64,000 nucleotides of DNA, taken from NCBI GenBank assembly GCA_002104945.1, contig MCFH01000036.1, positions 503,929 through 567,928 of the forward strand, given 5' to 3'. The notes beneath the pieces were generated by a model. That model was given only the letters and a program-made list of their open reading frames with translations. It was not told the origin of the DNA and made no database searches. Position numbers and translations under genes: made by a program. The DNA is from Piromyces finnis (Eukaryota > Neocallimastigomycota > Neocallimastigomycetes > Neocallimastigales > Neocallimastigaceae). Below are positions 11,952 through 26,964 of this stretch, piece after piece (the first letter of the stretch is position 1; every line of letters starts with the position of its first letter).

Positions 11952-12994
11952 ATAATAGAGTTTAATGAAATGTATATATAAAAAACATTTATGGAGAAAA
12001 GTTATATGTAAGTAATGGTTTATTACCATATTAAAATATATTTATTTTTGATAGTTTCTGATATTTAAACCATTTTAATTAAGGAATATATAAATATATA
12101 AGTATATATATCTAAGATAATTAATGAAAAAGAAAATAAATAAATAATAATGATTCATAAATCAATTAAAAGCATTATTCCTCATTATTATAAATGAAAT
12201 TATTTAATATTTTAAAATAATGTAATATTCGTATTAAGATTATTCAAAAAAGTATACATTTATTATAAAATGCTGTAAGATATTGTAAGATATCATTATT
12301 ATAAAGGATCAGCATATAAAATATTAGTAAATATTCTGCTAAATTATCGGTTTTTAAAGATGGTCTGGCATGATTTCAATGATTTTTATTGTCTTTCTTG
12401 GTAAAAATTTAAAAATTCTTTTTAAAAAAAAAAATTCTACAAATTGGTGGAAAAATTAATAAAAAAAATTTTTTAAAAAAATTTTTTTCTATAGAAAAAT
12501 CGACATTTAAAAATTTCTACAAAATTCTGTAATTTTATAGAAAAAGAATAATTTTAATTTTTTTTCTGTTTTTATAATTCATTAATAAAATAATAATAAA
12601 ATAATTTAACGAAAGAAAGAAAGAAAGAAAAAAAGAGACTTTTTATTTTATATGAAAAAATAAAAATACCTCAAACATTCTTTTTTTTTTTTTTTAAATA
12701 ATCATTATATTCATTATTTAATTATTAAATAAATAATATTAAAAATATTAATAAATAAAATATTATTAAATATAAATAAAATAAATATTTAATATAAAAG
12801 CATTATATATAACTATATAACTATATAACTTATATATTATCAATAATTTAAAATTAATATATAAAATTAAAACCAATTATAAAATAACAATTATAAAATA
12901 ACAATTATAAAATAACAATTATAAAATAACAATCATCATATAATTAAAATATATATTTAAAAAAAAGAAATATCAAAATATCAAAATATCAAAA
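11952..12994. other. Spacer and promoter block of sHSP copy 2
   Basis: No gene is seen. From about 12270 the sequence repeats the promoter block 4230-4950, including the GAAA microsatellite and the poly-T run. Just before the ATG there are repeated AACAATTATAAAAT units. The part 11952-12270 continues the spacer interrupted by the LINE. Confidence 0.7.
12515..12542. promoter_or_regulatory. Degenerate heat-shock element upstream of sHSP copy 2
   Basis: TTC at 12515 and 12525 and GAA at 12540 keep the 10- and 15-bp phasing seen upstream of copy 1, with one base difference in the centre. Function is inferred. Confidence 0.45.
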
Positions 12995-13639
12995 ATGTCT
13001 TTATTCTTTTTAAATGATCCAATTCGTGAAAGTGACCGTTCTATCTTAAATAATTCTATCTTGGATGATAACAAGTGTGATTTATCTGATGATGGTAATA
13101 ATTATTCTCATTCTTTCACTTCCGCTGTTTTCCCTGGTTTCTTCTTTGGTTATCCTCCTTATGCTTATCCTACTCAACTTCATTCTAATGCCATCACCAC
13201 TGCTAAACCAAATACAAAAGCTACCGCCGGTAAATCAAATACAAAATCTAGTGTTAAAGGACAATCATCCTACCGTCCATTTGATAAAGATGTTTATAAA
13301 TTAGTTGATTTCCGTCCAAAGAATAATTTATGTGAAGATGAAAAGAATTATTATATTCAAATTGATTTACCAGGGATGAGTAAAGAACAAATTCATATGG
13401 AACTAACAGAAGATAATATTATTAGTATTTCAGGAGAAAGAGCAAAGAAAAATAATGTTGAAGGAATGAAATATTCAAAAATGGAATGTGAATATGGTAA
13501 ATTTTCAAGATCCTTTAGTATTCCTGAAACAGGAGATATTGAAAAGATTGAAGCTAAAATGGAAAATGGAGTATTAGAAGTTATTATTCCTAAAATTTCA
13601 ATACCAAAAACTCAACGTCGTACAATTTTAGTACAATAA
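12995..13639 (+). CDS. Small heat-shock protein (Hsp20), copy 2
   Basis: 214 residues, with the alpha-crystallin domain identical to copy 1 over almost its full length. The differences cluster in the N-terminal arm: NN instead of ED at about 35-36, Ser at 40, Val in AVFPG, Gln in PTQLHSN, Ile in NAITTAKP and Arg at about 93. It has the same ATCAAAATATCAAAA leader and the same TAACTATAATAAAAT sequence after the stop. It forms the right half of the tandem pair, now separated from copy 1 by the LINE. Confidence 0.95.
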   Translation: MSLFFLNDPIRESDRSILNNSILDDNKCDLSDDGNNYSHSFTSAVFPGFFFGYPPYAYPTQLHSNAITTAKPNTKATAGKSNTKSSVKGQSSYRPFDKDVYKLVDFRPKNNLCEDEKNYYIQIDLPGMSKEQIHMELTEDNIISISGERAKKNNVEGMKYSKMECEYGKFSRSFSIPETGDIEKIEAKMENGVLEVIIPKISIPKTQRRTILVQ

Positions 13640-13690
13640 CTATAATAAAATAAAATAAAATAATAAAAAAAAATAAATGAAACCAACAAC

Positions 13691-13721
<31 letters not shown>

Positions 13722-14382
13722 TAATAACCAAATATAAATTCTATCTTATCCTTATTATCATTATTATTATACATTACTATTCTAAATATAACATATCCTA
13801 AAGTATTATATATCTTATATATATATACTAATAAAATCATAAAGATAAAATTACTTGTTAATTATTAACTCTTATTTCATGTAAATATCATATTTATGAA
13901 TAAACTTAATTTAATAAAATAAATAAAAAAAGTTTTATTATAAAATATATTTTAATTTATTTTCATTTTTCTTTATTTGATTTTGGAATTTTTATTTACT
14001 TTTATAGAGTCAAAATGTATATAGATTTTTTCTTATAATAGTGGAATTAATAGTGGTACCTTTATAGAATCTTGTTAGTTTTATTTTATATTTTTAAGCA
14101 CTATAAACGATACTTTTAATAGAATAATTTATTTATAAATTTATTTATTTGCTTGTTAGTTTATTATTCTTTCAATTTTTATTTTATGTATTATTAATTA
14201 ATATATTTTTGTAATGATTTATATAATTTTTATTTTAATAAAAATAAAAACTAAACTATGAATATATAATTAAGTATTTTACATAGCACTTTTTTTCTTT
14301 GTATATTTATTTATTATTTTTATTTTCACTATGCATATTATGTATACTATGTATTAATATTGTTATTATTAAATTTTTATTT
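13640..14382. other. Intergenic region between convergent sHSP copy 2 and the LRR gene
   Basis: No gene is seen. It contains a 24-nt-scale A run, AT-rich 3' sequence shared with the sHSP family up to about 13820, and then unique AT-rich DNA. It separates the convergent 3' ends. Confidence 0.6.
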
Positions 14383-17553
<3,171 letters not shown>

Positions 17554-18414
17554 TATTTATAACAATAATCCTTATTAATAATAAAAAATGCTACAATTAT
17601 TAAAGCAAAGAATTAAAGAATTAATAGTTATTAATAAATAATTAATACAATAATGAATTATAATCATTAAATATTTAAATTAGATAATTTTTACACTTAC
17701 AATTATACAGTTTTATTTATTTTAATTATTAAATAATTATTCTTTTCTTTATATTTAATAATAAAAATAAATGTAATTAATTTTATTTTATTTTATTTTA
17801 TTTTATTTTTTATAATTACAGTTTTAAATTCGAAATAAAATGTTTGCATATATATATCTCAATATGGAAAAAACCTTTTTCAGGGACATTTTCCTTGTGT
17901 AACCTTTATCATTTTGAAATGATATTAATTAAAGTTTTATTATTAAAATTTTGTACTATTTAACGTTAAAAATGGTAGAGTTGCTTATCATAATTATATT
18001 TATTAATCTTGTTAAAAATGAAAGCTTAATAATTATTAATCTATTAACTGTTATTTTAAGAAAAGATTGATCATACCTTAATAATAATACTTGAATATCA
18101 TCTTTTATTTGGTTGATTGAATAACTATTAGAAGACAATTTTTATAAAATCACTCTTTTAAATATTAAAACAAAAAAGAAGAAGACTATTTTCATTACTT
18201 TCATATAATTTTATAATTATATATATATAATTATAAAATATTCTTTTCTTTTGTCTTTTTAAAATGTTAAAAAAGTTTGATAAAATTTGATCAGTATTTG
18301 TTAATCTAAAGCCAATAAATATTTTACAATAATTTTAATAATAATTAAAATTTTTAATACATTAAATAATAAGATTTAAGTTACAGATAAATATTTTATT
18401 ATAATTATTAACTT
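17554..18414. other. Intergenic region upstream of the LRR gene
   Basis: Contains a short TTTTA array at 17785-17810. A minus-strand open frame at 17956-18138 has splice-like motifs but no recognisable domain, and I do not call it a gene. Otherwise it is AT-rich without features. Confidence 0.5.
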
Positions 18415-18797
18415 TATTTTTTATAATCGTTTACATGAAATTGAAATTAGTTTAATAACAAATATATATAAGAATTAATTAATTTACATATAATATTATA
18501 ATATCATTTAATATTATTTATTATTTATAATATTATATATAGTTCATTTTATAATAGTAGGAGGTGAATGAAGTATTAAAGTAAAATATGTTTTATTAAA
18601 TAAAATATAAGATATGTAATATATTTAATATTTTAAGATATGTTATATTTAGATAGTTATATATATTAATAATAATGATAATAAGGATAAGATAGAATTT
18701 ATATTTGGTTATTATTCATTTTTTTTTTTTTTTTTTTTTTTTTTGTTGTTGTTGGTTTCATTTATTTTTTTAATTATTTTATTTTATTTTATTGTAG

Positions 18798-19442
18798 TTA
18801 TTGTACTAGAATTGTACGACGTTGAGTTTTTGGTATTGAAATTTTAGGAATAATAACTTCTAATACTCCATTTTCCATTTTAGCTTCAATCTTTTCAATA
18901 TCTCCTGTTTCAGGAATACTAAAGGATCTTGAAAATTTACCATATTCACATTCCATTTTTGAATATTTCATTCCTTCAACATTATTTTTCTTTGCTCTTT
19001 CTCCTGAAATACTAATAATATTATCTTCTGATAATTCCATATGAATTTGTTCTTTACTCATTCCTGGTAAATCAATTTGAATATAGTAATTCTTTTCATC
19101 TTCGCATAAATTATTCTTTGGACGGAAATCAACTAATTTATAAACATCTTTATCAAATGGATGATAGGATGATTGTCCTTTAACACTAGATTTTGTATTT
19201 GATTTACCGGCGGTAGTTTTTGTATTTGGTTTAGCAGTGGTGGCGGCATTAGAATGAAGATGAGTAGGATAAGCATAAGGAGGATAACCAAAGAAGAAAC
19301 CAGGGAAAGCAGCGGAAGTGAAAGAATGAGAATAATCTTCACCGTCATCAGATAAATCACACTTGTTATCATCCAAGATAGAATTATTTAAGATAGAACG
19401 GTCACTTTCACGAATTGGATCATTTAAAAAGAATAAAGACAT
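18798..19442 (-). CDS. Small heat-shock protein (Hsp20), copy 3
   Basis: 214 residues with the same architecture as copy 1: variable aromatic-rich arm, alpha-crystallin domain from about residue 97, NGVLEVIIPK and C-terminal RTILVQ. It differs from copy 1 by Ser at 40, Tyr at 92 and Ser at about 138 (ELSEDN). Its promoter block (19443-20250) is the reverse complement of 4230-4950, so it corresponds by position to copy 2 in the left arm. Confidence 0.95.
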   Translation of the reverse strand: MSLFFLNDPIRESDRSILNNSILDDNKCDLSDDGEDYSHSFTSAAFPGFFFGYPPYAYPTHLHSNAATTAKPNTKTTAGKSNTKSSVKGQSSYHPFDKDVYKLVDFRPKNNLCEDEKNYYIQIDLPGMSKEQIHMELSEDNIISISGERAKKNNVEGMKYSKMECEYGKFSRSFSIPETGDIEKIEAKMENGVLEVIIPKISIPKTQRRTILVQ

Positions 19443-21363
19443 TTTTGATATTTTGATATTTCTTTTTTTTAAATATATATTTTAATTATATGATGATTGT
19501 TATTTTATAATTGTTATTTTATAATTGTTATTTTATAATTGTTATTTTATAATTGATTTTAATTTTATATATTAATTTTAAATTATTGATAATATATAAT
19601 ATATAGTTTTATAGTTATATAAGTTATATAGTTATATAGTTGTATAGTTGTGTAGTTGAATAGTTGAATAGTTGTATAGTTATAACACTTTTATATTAAA
19701 TATTTATTTTATTTATATTTAATAATATTTTATTTATTAATATTTTTAATATTATTTATTTAATAATTAAATAATGAATATAATGATTATTTAAAAAAAA
19801 AAAAAAAAGAATGTTTGAGGTATTTATATTTTTTCATATAAAATAAAAAGTCTCTTTTTTTTCTTTCTTTCTTTCTTTCGTTAAATTATTTTATTATTAT
19901 TTTATTAATGATTTATAAAAACAGAAAAAAAATTAAAATTATTCTCTTTCTATAAAATTACAGAATTTTGTAGAAATTTTTAAATGTCGATTTTTCTATA
20001 GAAGAAATTTTTTTAAAAAATTTTTTTTATTAATTTTTCCACCAATTTGTAGAATTTTTTTTTTTAAAAAGAATTTTTAAATTTTTACCAAGAAAGACAA
20101 TAAAAATCATTGAAATCATGCCAGACCATCTTTAAAAACCGATAATTTAGCAGAATATTTACTAATATTTTATATGCTGATGCTTTATATGCTGATCCTT
20201 TATAATAATGATATCTTACAATATCTTACAGCATTTTATAATAAATGTATACTTTTTTGAATAATCTTAATACGAATATTACATTATTTTAAAATATTAA
20301 ATAATTTCATTTATAATAATGATGAATAATGCTTTTAATTGATTTATGAATCATTATTTTTTATTTATTTTCTTTTTCATTAATTGTTTTAGATATATAT
20401 ACTTATATACTTATATATTTATATATTTCTTAATTAAAATGGTTTGAATGTTAAAAAATTATCAAAAATAAATATATTTTAATATGGTAATAAACCATTA
20501 CTTACATATAACTTTTCTCCATAAATGTTTTTTATAAATACATTTCATTAAACTCTATCATATATTTTGACATTAACAACATAATAATAATAATAATAAT
20601 AATAATAATGTTTTTATAAAAGTATATAAGATGTTTATATTTAAAATTTTCTCTTTCAAAAGTGTCAAAAGTGACATTAATGAAAAATTAAATAAGCATT
20701 TACTATTGGTTTTTAAAGTATCTTAATTCTTCTATTTATTAAGAAAGACAATTAATACTATACAACAATAAATATATAACAATAAATATATAATAAAGAA
20801 ATAAATAAAAGATGAATTTAATATTTATTTCAAATATTTATGATACTTAAAATTTTTAATAACATTTTCAATTTTAAAAACACATTATATAATAACATAC
20901 TAGATACACATTAAATACACTTTAAATACAAAACACACTTTATAATTTACCTAAATTTTAATCTTTTTTCTTTTTTTATTATAATTATTAACTTTATTTT
21001 TTATAATTATTTACATGAAATTGAAATCAGTTTAATAACAAATATATATAAGAATTAATTAATTTACATAATAATATCATTTAATATTATTTATTATTTA
21101 TAATATTATATATAGTTCATTTTATAATAGTAGGAGGTGAATGAAGTATTAAAGTAAAATATGTTTTATTAAATAAAATATAAGATATGTAATATATTTA
21201 ATATTTTAAGATATGTTATATTTAGATAGTTATATATATTAATAATAATGATAATAAGGATAAGATAGAATTTATATTTGGTTATTATTCATTTTTTTTT
21301 TTTTTTTTTTGTTGTTGTTGGTTTCATTTATTTTTTTAATTATTTTATTTTATTTTATTGTAG
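19443..21363. other. Spacer between inverted sHSP copies 3 and 4, with LINE empty site
   Basis: No gene is seen. It holds the promoter block of copy 3 (19443-20250), then the spacer. At 20555-20600 lies the single, uninterrupted target corresponding to the LINE insertion at 6359-11951. The 3' region of copy 4 follows from about 20990. Several AAT, poly-A and GAAA-type microsatellites match those in the left arm but differ in length. Confidence 0.75.
19948..19975. promoter_or_regulatory. Degenerate heat-shock element upstream of sHSP copy 3
   Basis: Reverse complement of the 4465-4492 block: TTC at 19948, GAA at 19963 and GAA at 19973, on a 5-bp phase. Function is inferred. Confidence 0.45.
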
Positions 21364-22008
21364 TTATTGTACTAAAATTGTACGACGTTGAGTTTTTGGT
21401 ATTGAAATTTTAGGAATAATAACTTCTAATACTCCATTTTCCATTTTAGCTTCAATCTTTTCAATATCTCCTGTTTCAGGAATACTAAAGGATCTCGAAA
21501 ATTTACCATATTCACATTCCATTTTTGAATATTTCATTCCTTCAACATTATTTTTCTTTGCTCTTTCTCCTGAAATACTAATAATATTATCTTCTGTTAG
21601 TTCCATATGAATTTGTTCTTTACTCATCCCTGGTAAATCAATTTGAATATAATAATTCTTTTCATCTTCACATAAATTATTCTTTGGACGGAAATCAACT
21701 AATTTATAAACATCTTTATCAAATGGATGATAGGATGATTGTCCTTTAACACTAGATTTTGTATTTGATTTACCGGCGGTAGTTTTTGTATTTGGTTTAG
21801 CAGTGGTGGCGGCATTAGAATGAAGATGAGTAGGATAAGCATAAGGAGGATAACCAAAGAAGAAACCAGGGAAAGCAGCGGAAGTGAAAGAATGAGAATA
21901 ATCTTCACCGTCATCAGATAAATCACACTTGTTATCATCCAAGATAGAATTATTTAAGATAGAACGGTCACTTTCACGAATTGGATCATTTAAAAAGAAT
22001 AAAGACAT
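21364..22008 (-). CDS. Small heat-shock protein (Hsp20), copy 4
   Basis: 214 residues, differing from copy 3 only at about residue 138 (Thr in ELTEDN). Same alpha-crystallin domain and C-terminal I-x-V motif. Unlike copies 1-3, homology upstream stops about 30 bp before the ATG. This copy therefore shares the intergenic region 22009-22733 with the divergently transcribed, diverged sHSP at 22734 and probably its heat-shock element. Confidence 0.95.
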   Translation of the reverse strand: MSLFFLNDPIRESDRSILNNSILDDNKCDLSDDGEDYSHSFTSAAFPGFFFGYPPYAYPTHLHSNAATTAKPNTKTTAGKSNTKSSVKGQSSYHPFDKDVYKLVDFRPKNNLCEDEKNYYIQIDLPGMSKEQIHMELTEDNIISISGERAKKNNVEGMKYSKMECEYGKFSRSFSIPETGDIEKIEAKMENGVLEVIIPKISIPKTQRRTILVQ

Positions 22009-22733
22009 TTTTGATATTTTGATATTTTGATATTTCTTTTATATATATATTTTAATTATATGGTTGTTGTAAGAATAACTGGCTTTAATTAATATAAATA
22101 CTATATAGATAACACAATATATATATATTATTTTTATACTTTTTAAAAATTGTTTGAATATTTATATTATTTATAAATATTTTTAAAATAAAATTAATGA
22201 ATTAAAAAAAATGCAAGTTTTTCAAAGGTATTTATAGAAAAACCTCCATTATTGAAAAAAAAAAAAAAAAAGAAAGAGTCTTTCAATGTAACCTCTTTTT
22301 TATAGATTAAATTTGATGACTCTTAATTATTAAACCAAAGAAAATTCTTGAAATTCTATAATTTTCTACAATTTTATGGAATATTGTAGAATAATGTATA
22401 CATTAATTATATTTCTTTTATATATTAAAAAATTCTGTAACATTATTTCCACATTATTCGACCAAGAAATTTTTTAAAATTTTAATTAACCAAAACTTTA
22501 TTAATTAATATTTTTAATAAGATAGTTATTTTAATTTTTTTTATTTAAATAGACCAAAAAAGTTCATCAAAATTTTATTTTTAATCATTGTAATTTTTTA
22601 AATAAGTATTTCAAAGTTAAAAATTCAAATACTTTTTTTCTTTTAAAAGAATATAAAAAAAGAAAAATATAAGAATAAAAAGTTAAAAAAAAAATATTTA
22701 AAAATAATCTTATTATATAAAATAATATCAAAA
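22009..22733. other. Divergent promoter region between two sHSP genes
   Basis: A 725-bp AT-rich gap between head-to-head sHSP genes. It holds a canonical heat-shock element near its middle (22340-22352), further TTC/GAA triplets around it, and the ATCAAAATATC-like leader before each ATG. No gene is seen inside. Confidence 0.65.
22340..22352. promoter_or_regulatory. Canonical heat-shock element
   Basis: GAAaaTTCttGAA is three perfectly alternating nGAAn units with correct 2-nt spacing, the minimal HSF trimer site. It sits between divergent sHSP genes, about 330 bp before one ATG and 380 bp before the other, so it could serve both. It is the clearest HSE in the window. Confidence 0.7.
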
Positions 22734-23297
22734 ATGTTAAACATTAATAATTATCCATTTTATGATATTGACCGTTCTATTCAAAATAACTCGGCTCTAG
22801 AAGATAATAATAATTATGAAGAAGATTTAAATAACTTATATAATCATCCTTTCTTCTATCCTAATACTCATTCACGTTACAATAACAAAAAATATAACAA
22901 AAAGAATAGAAATAATATTAATAACGGTCAAGCCTCAAATGATAAAGATGTATATAAATTAGTTGATTTTAGTCCAAATGTAAACCTTGGAGAAGATACA
23001 AACAATTACTATATTGAGTTTGACTTACCAGGAATGACTAAAAATCAAATTAATATCGAGTTGGATGATAATGAAAAAGCTATTATTATTTCAGGAGTAA
23101 GACCAAAAATGAATACTAATGGAATGAAAATAACAACTATGGATTGTCAATATGGAAGATTCTCAAGAACGTTTAGTCTTCCAGAAATAGCTGATTTTAA
23201 TAAAATTGAAGCTAAAATGGAAAATGGTGTATTACAAATTGTTATTCCTAAAAATGAAACATTGAGGAGTCAAAGTCGTACAATTGAAATACAATAA
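22734..23297 (+). CDS. Diverged small heat-shock protein (Hsp20), copy 5
   Basis: 187 residues. The N-terminal arm is short and Asn/Tyr-rich (basic stretch KKYNKKNRNNIN), keeping only the family's D(I)DRSIQNNS-like start. The alpha-crystallin domain begins at DKDVYKLVDFSP and retains the LPGMTKNQI region and NGVLQIVIPK. The C-terminus ends TIEIQ, a true I-x-I motif. It is clearly paralogous to the 214-residue group but much older, and it shows none of that group's sequence homogenisation. Divergent partner of copy 4. Confidence 0.93.
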   Translation: MLNINNYPFYDIDRSIQNNSALEDNNNYEEDLNNLYNHPFFYPNTHSRYNNKKYNKKNRNNINNGQASNDKDVYKLVDFSPNVNLGEDTNNYYIEFDLPGMTKNQINIELDDNEKAIIISGVRPKMNTNGMKITTMDCQYGRFSRTFSLPEIADFNKIEAKMENGVLQIVIPKNETLRSQSRTIEIQ

Positions 23298-25053
23298 AAT
23301 AAATAAATATATATATATATATTTTGTAAAAAAAATATTAAATACCATTATATTATTGATGTATAAAGATATCATAATATAATAGCATTTACTATCTTTA
23401 ATTAATATTAATGTTTTTTAATATTATTATTTACTATATACCAATTCTAATATACCATAAAAACTTTCTATATTTATTTTTTTATTCTTTAAATTTTATA
23501 TATCCATGTAAATAAAAAATTATCTGTTTTTTTTAAAAAATAATAATAATAATAAAAAGTAAATAAATTTCTCACTTTTTATATATTAATAGATTTAACT
23601 TGAAAAAAAAAAGTAATAAATAAAAAAGCAACTTAAAATGTTTATAATATTCAAAATCACCTATTTGTTTTTAAAATTTTAAAAGATTTAGTGTAATAGT
23701 CAAAAAAATTTTGAAAATTCCATTTGGATAAATAAAAAAAATAGTTTATATATAAAGCTTTCAAACATATACACAACAATGTTCATTCAAAATGGTAAAA
23801 AATATTAAATTTTACAAATGTATTTTTCTTATATATTTTTTAATATTGATATAAACACATTTAATAAACCATTAACACACTCTATAATTATATATTTTAC
23901 AATTTTTTTGGATTTTTTATTATTTTTTTTTTTTTTTGATATTTTATATTAAATAAATAATAATTAATAATAATTACTATTATTAAAATTCTATAAATGT
24001 TTGACGTTCGATTATGAATAAAATTAAAATATGAAATGATTGTTATATTAAAAAATTAAATAATGAATTATATTAAAAATGAGATTCAATATATGTTTTT
24101 AGTCAAAAATAATATTAAAATTAATTTTAAACTAAAGGCGCGAATTAATTATTCTTATATATGTTATATATTTTATAATATGAAAAGATATTATAAAAAT
24201 AAATACAAATTATGATTTTAAAATTACTTTAAATTTTTTTATAAAAAAATAGTTTTGCTTTAATATTTTGTTTAATTTAAGTTTTATGTTTTATAATTTA
24301 ATGTTTAGTTATTTTTAAAAAATAATTTTTACTATTTATTTTTAAAACAATTTATTATGCTCGACTAATTTCATAAATGGAATATCACATTAGTAGATGA
24401 TGATTATTTACTGATATATGATTATTAGTGTAGTTAATAAATTTCCTTAGCAATATGTAGTTGTTATGTTTATTGCCTTTCATATATTTGAAGATTCTTA
24501 AAATCTTCCTTTATGATAAATCAGATATGTTTGTTAAATACTATTTGTATTTGCAATTTATTTATCAATGTTGTTCCGTAATGCTCAAATAGCAGGATAG
24601 AAATTATCTTTCATAATTTAATAATATTAAATTGAGATATATTTCTTATTTTATTTTATATTTAGTTTAAAACTTCTATTTATATAAAATAATTTCAATG
24701 ATTGAGGTTTTTTTTTATCCTGTAAAGAATATAGTTTAAGTACTCTCTGAAAAAATTTAAAATTTTGAATTATTTTTTTTATAATATACATTAAAATCAT
24801 ATTTTGAGGAATATAAAAAGTGTAATTACTTTGACCTTAAAAGTTTATAATTCCATTCTAGTTTATACTTAAATCTAAAAATGTAATTTTCTTTTGAAAA
24901 GAGAATTAAATAATTATAAATATCATTTTCACTTATATTAAATCACGGAGTTTGTTTATACTTCTTCATTATATAAAATGAATTATAAAAACATTATCAT
25001 AGACTAAATCTTATTCACAATGTTATATTCTGTTAATTAATAGAGATTTTTTT
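23298..25053. other. Intergenic region, nothing recognised
   Basis: 1.75 kb of AT-rich DNA between the 3' ends of the diverged sHSP and PEPCK. I see no ORF with protein-like composition, no RNA gene and no transposon similarity. Confidence 0.6.
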
Positions 25054-26964
25054 TCAGTTCTTAGCTTGTCTTAATCTAGCTTCTAAGGCATCTAATTCAG
25101 ATGAAAGTTTAGCAGGTAAACGATCACCAAATTGTGAATGATATTCACGAACCTTTTCAACTTCGCCTAAGTAAGCATCAATATCTACAGTTAAAATTTT
25201 TTGTAAATCTTCTTTTGGAATATCTAATCCAGTTAAGTCAAGAGATTCTACTGTTGGTAAATAACCAATAGGAGTTTCTACAGCAGAATTTTCTTTACCT
25301 TCAATTCGATCAATAATCCATTTTAATACACGAGAATTTTCACCATAACCAGGCCATAAGAATCTTCCATTATCCTTACGGAACCAGTTTACATTGAAAA
25401 TCTTTGGTAATGTATTTGGATCCTTGACCTTATCTACAAAGGATAACCAATATCCAAAGTAATCACCCATATTATAACCACAGAATGGTAACATTGCAAA
25501 TGGATCAAATCTAAGAGTACCTTGTTTACCTTCAGCAGCAGCTGTACGTTCAGAAGCTACTGAAGAACCCAAGAGTACACCGTGACACCAATCGCGAGAT
25601 TGTAAAACTAATGGAACAGTACTTTCTCTTCTTCCTCCAAATATAAATGCGGAAACTGGAACAGCTTTACATCCATTTCCATAATATTCCTTATCAGCAA
25701 CAGGACAATTTTCTGCACAAGCAGTAAATCTAGAGTTAGGATGAGCTAATGGTAAAGCATCAGTTTGATTAGTCTTAGAATCAAATTCCTTTCCTAACCA
25801 ATTGATAATTTTACCACTTGGATATTCCTTGCTCATTCCTTCCCACCAAATATCACCATCTTCAGTTAATGCAACATTTGTAAAGATAGTATCCTTAGAA
25901 CAAGACAACATAGCATTAGGATTTGATTTCATTGATGTTCCTGGAGCAACTCCAAAGAAACCAGCTTCAGGATTAATAGCATACAAACGACCATCTTCTT
26001 TATTAAGTTTTAACCAAGCAATATCATCACCTACACATTCTACCTTCCAACCAGGTAATGTTGGATTTAACATAGCTAAATTAGTCTTACCACAAGCACT
26101 AGGGAAGGCAGCACAAACATAATACTTTTTATTTTCTGGACTTGTTAAGCCTAAAATTAACATATGTTCAGCTAAAGCATCACCTTCTTCATTACACATT
26201 TTAGTAGCAATACGTAAAGCAAAACATTTTTTACCAAGTAATGCATTACCACCATAACCAGAACCAAATGACCAAATTTGATGAGTTTCTGGGAATTGAA
26301 CAATATATTTAGTTTCATTACATGGCCAAGAAAGATCTTTTTCACCCTTCTCTAATGGATGACCAACACTGTGAACACATGGAATAAATTCTTGATCATC
26401 CTTTAATGATTCTAATACAGTCTTACCCATCTTAGTCATGATACGCATATTAACTACGACATAACCAGAATCAGTTAATTCAATACCAATACGAGAAAGA
26501 TCACCACCTACTGGACCCATAGAAAATGGAATAACATAAAGAGTTCTACCCTTCATACATCCATTGAATTTTTCATTAAGAATTGCTTTCATCTTACTTG
26601 GTTCCATCCAATTATTGGTTGGACCAGCATCCTTTTCATTTTCAGAACAAATATAGGTACATTTTTCAACTCTAGCAACATCTGATGGATCAGATCTAGC
26701 TAAGTAACAGTTTGGTCTCTTTTTATCATTCAATTTAGTAAAGACACCTGACTTTACTAAGCTATCAAGAATTTCTTGATTTTCTTCAAGAGAACCATCA
26801 CAAATCCATACATTTTCTGGCTTTAAAAGTTCAACTTTTTCGGCAACCCAGTTCTTAAGCTTATCATTCTTTTCAATTAAATGGTAGTTACGGTAGCTTA
26901 AGTTTCCAATGGTAGTGAAAGTAGCAGAGGTAGAGTTAACAGAGGTAGCAGTAGCAGAACACAT
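25054..26964 (-). CDS. Phosphoenolpyruvate carboxykinase (GTP)
   Basis: 636 residues, close to the usual length of about 620 for GTP-PEPCK, with no intron. It interconverts oxaloacetate plus GTP with PEPCK products PEP, CO2 and GDP. In a fermentative, mitochondrion-poor fungus the likely direction is CO2 fixation from PEP toward oxaloacetate, malate and succinate. Diagnostic motifs: [15 protein letters not shown] at about residue 284 (GTP-class P-loop with the reactive Cys), VGDDIAW (metal/kinase-2), [15 protein letters not shown], and [19 protein letters not shown] followed by ENSRVLKW (nucleotide pocket). The ATP-type enzyme of most fungi lacks this P-loop. The start at 26964 follows AAATCAAAA. 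Codon use is strongly biased to a few codons, suggesting high expression. No targeting peptide is obvious, so it is probably cytosolic. Confidence 0.97.
   Translation of the reverse strand: MCSATATSVNSTSATFTTIGNLSYRNYHLIEKNDKLKNWVAEKVELLKPENVWICDGSLEENQEILDSLVKSGVFTKLNDKKRPNCYLARSDPSDVARVEKCTYICSENEKDAGPTNNWMEPSKMKAILNEKFNGCMKGRTLYVIPFSMGPVGGDLSRIGIELTDSGYVVVNMRIMTKMGKTVLESLKDDQEFIPCVHSVGHPLEKGEKDLSWPCNETKYIVQFPETHQIWSFGSGYGGNALLGKKCFALRIATKMCNEEGDALAEHMLILGLTSPENKKYYVCAAFPSACGKTNLAMLNPTLPGWKVECVGDDIAWLKLNKEDGRLYAINPEAGFFGVAPGTSMKSNPNAMLSCSKDTIFTNVALTEDGDIWWEGMSKEYPSGKIINWLGKEFDSKTNQTDALPLAHPNSRFTACAENCPVADKEYYGNGCKAVPVSAFIFGGRRESTVPLVLQSRDWCHGVLLGSSVASERTAAAEGKQGTLRFDPFAMLPFCGYNMGDYFGYWLSFVDKVKDPNTLPKIFNVNWFRKDNGRFLWPGYGENSRVLKWIIDRIEGKENSAVETPIGYLPTVESLDLTGLDIPKEDLQKILTVDIDAYLGEVEKVREYHSQFGDRLPAKLSSELDALEARLRQAKN

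Larger units (their letters stand above)
4230..13860 (+). repeat. Segmental duplication, left arm: two tandem sHSP cassettes with a LINE between them
   Basis: The order is promoter block (about 4230-4950), sHSP, spacer (5596-6358), LINE (6370-11940), spacer remainder (11941-12270), second promoter block (12270-12994), sHSP and 3' region. The non-LINE sequence matches, in reverse complement, 18415-22020, which has the same order without the LINE. The two promoter blocks inside this arm also match each other, so the arm is itself a tandem duplication. Confidence 0.85.
18415..22020 (-). repeat. Segmental duplication, right arm: inverted sHSP pair without LINE
   Basis: In reverse complement this repeats the left arm: sHSP (21364-22008), spacer, promoter block, sHSP (18798-19442) and 3' region. 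The spacer contains the uninterrupted version of the LINE target at about 20560-20580. The two arms flank the LRR gene as a large inverted duplication. Confidence 0.85.

Noticed and set aside
17956-18138. Short minus-strand frame with splice-like motifs upstream of the LRR gene
   Set aside because: No domain, no signal peptide and no partner exon that keeps frame; too weak to call.
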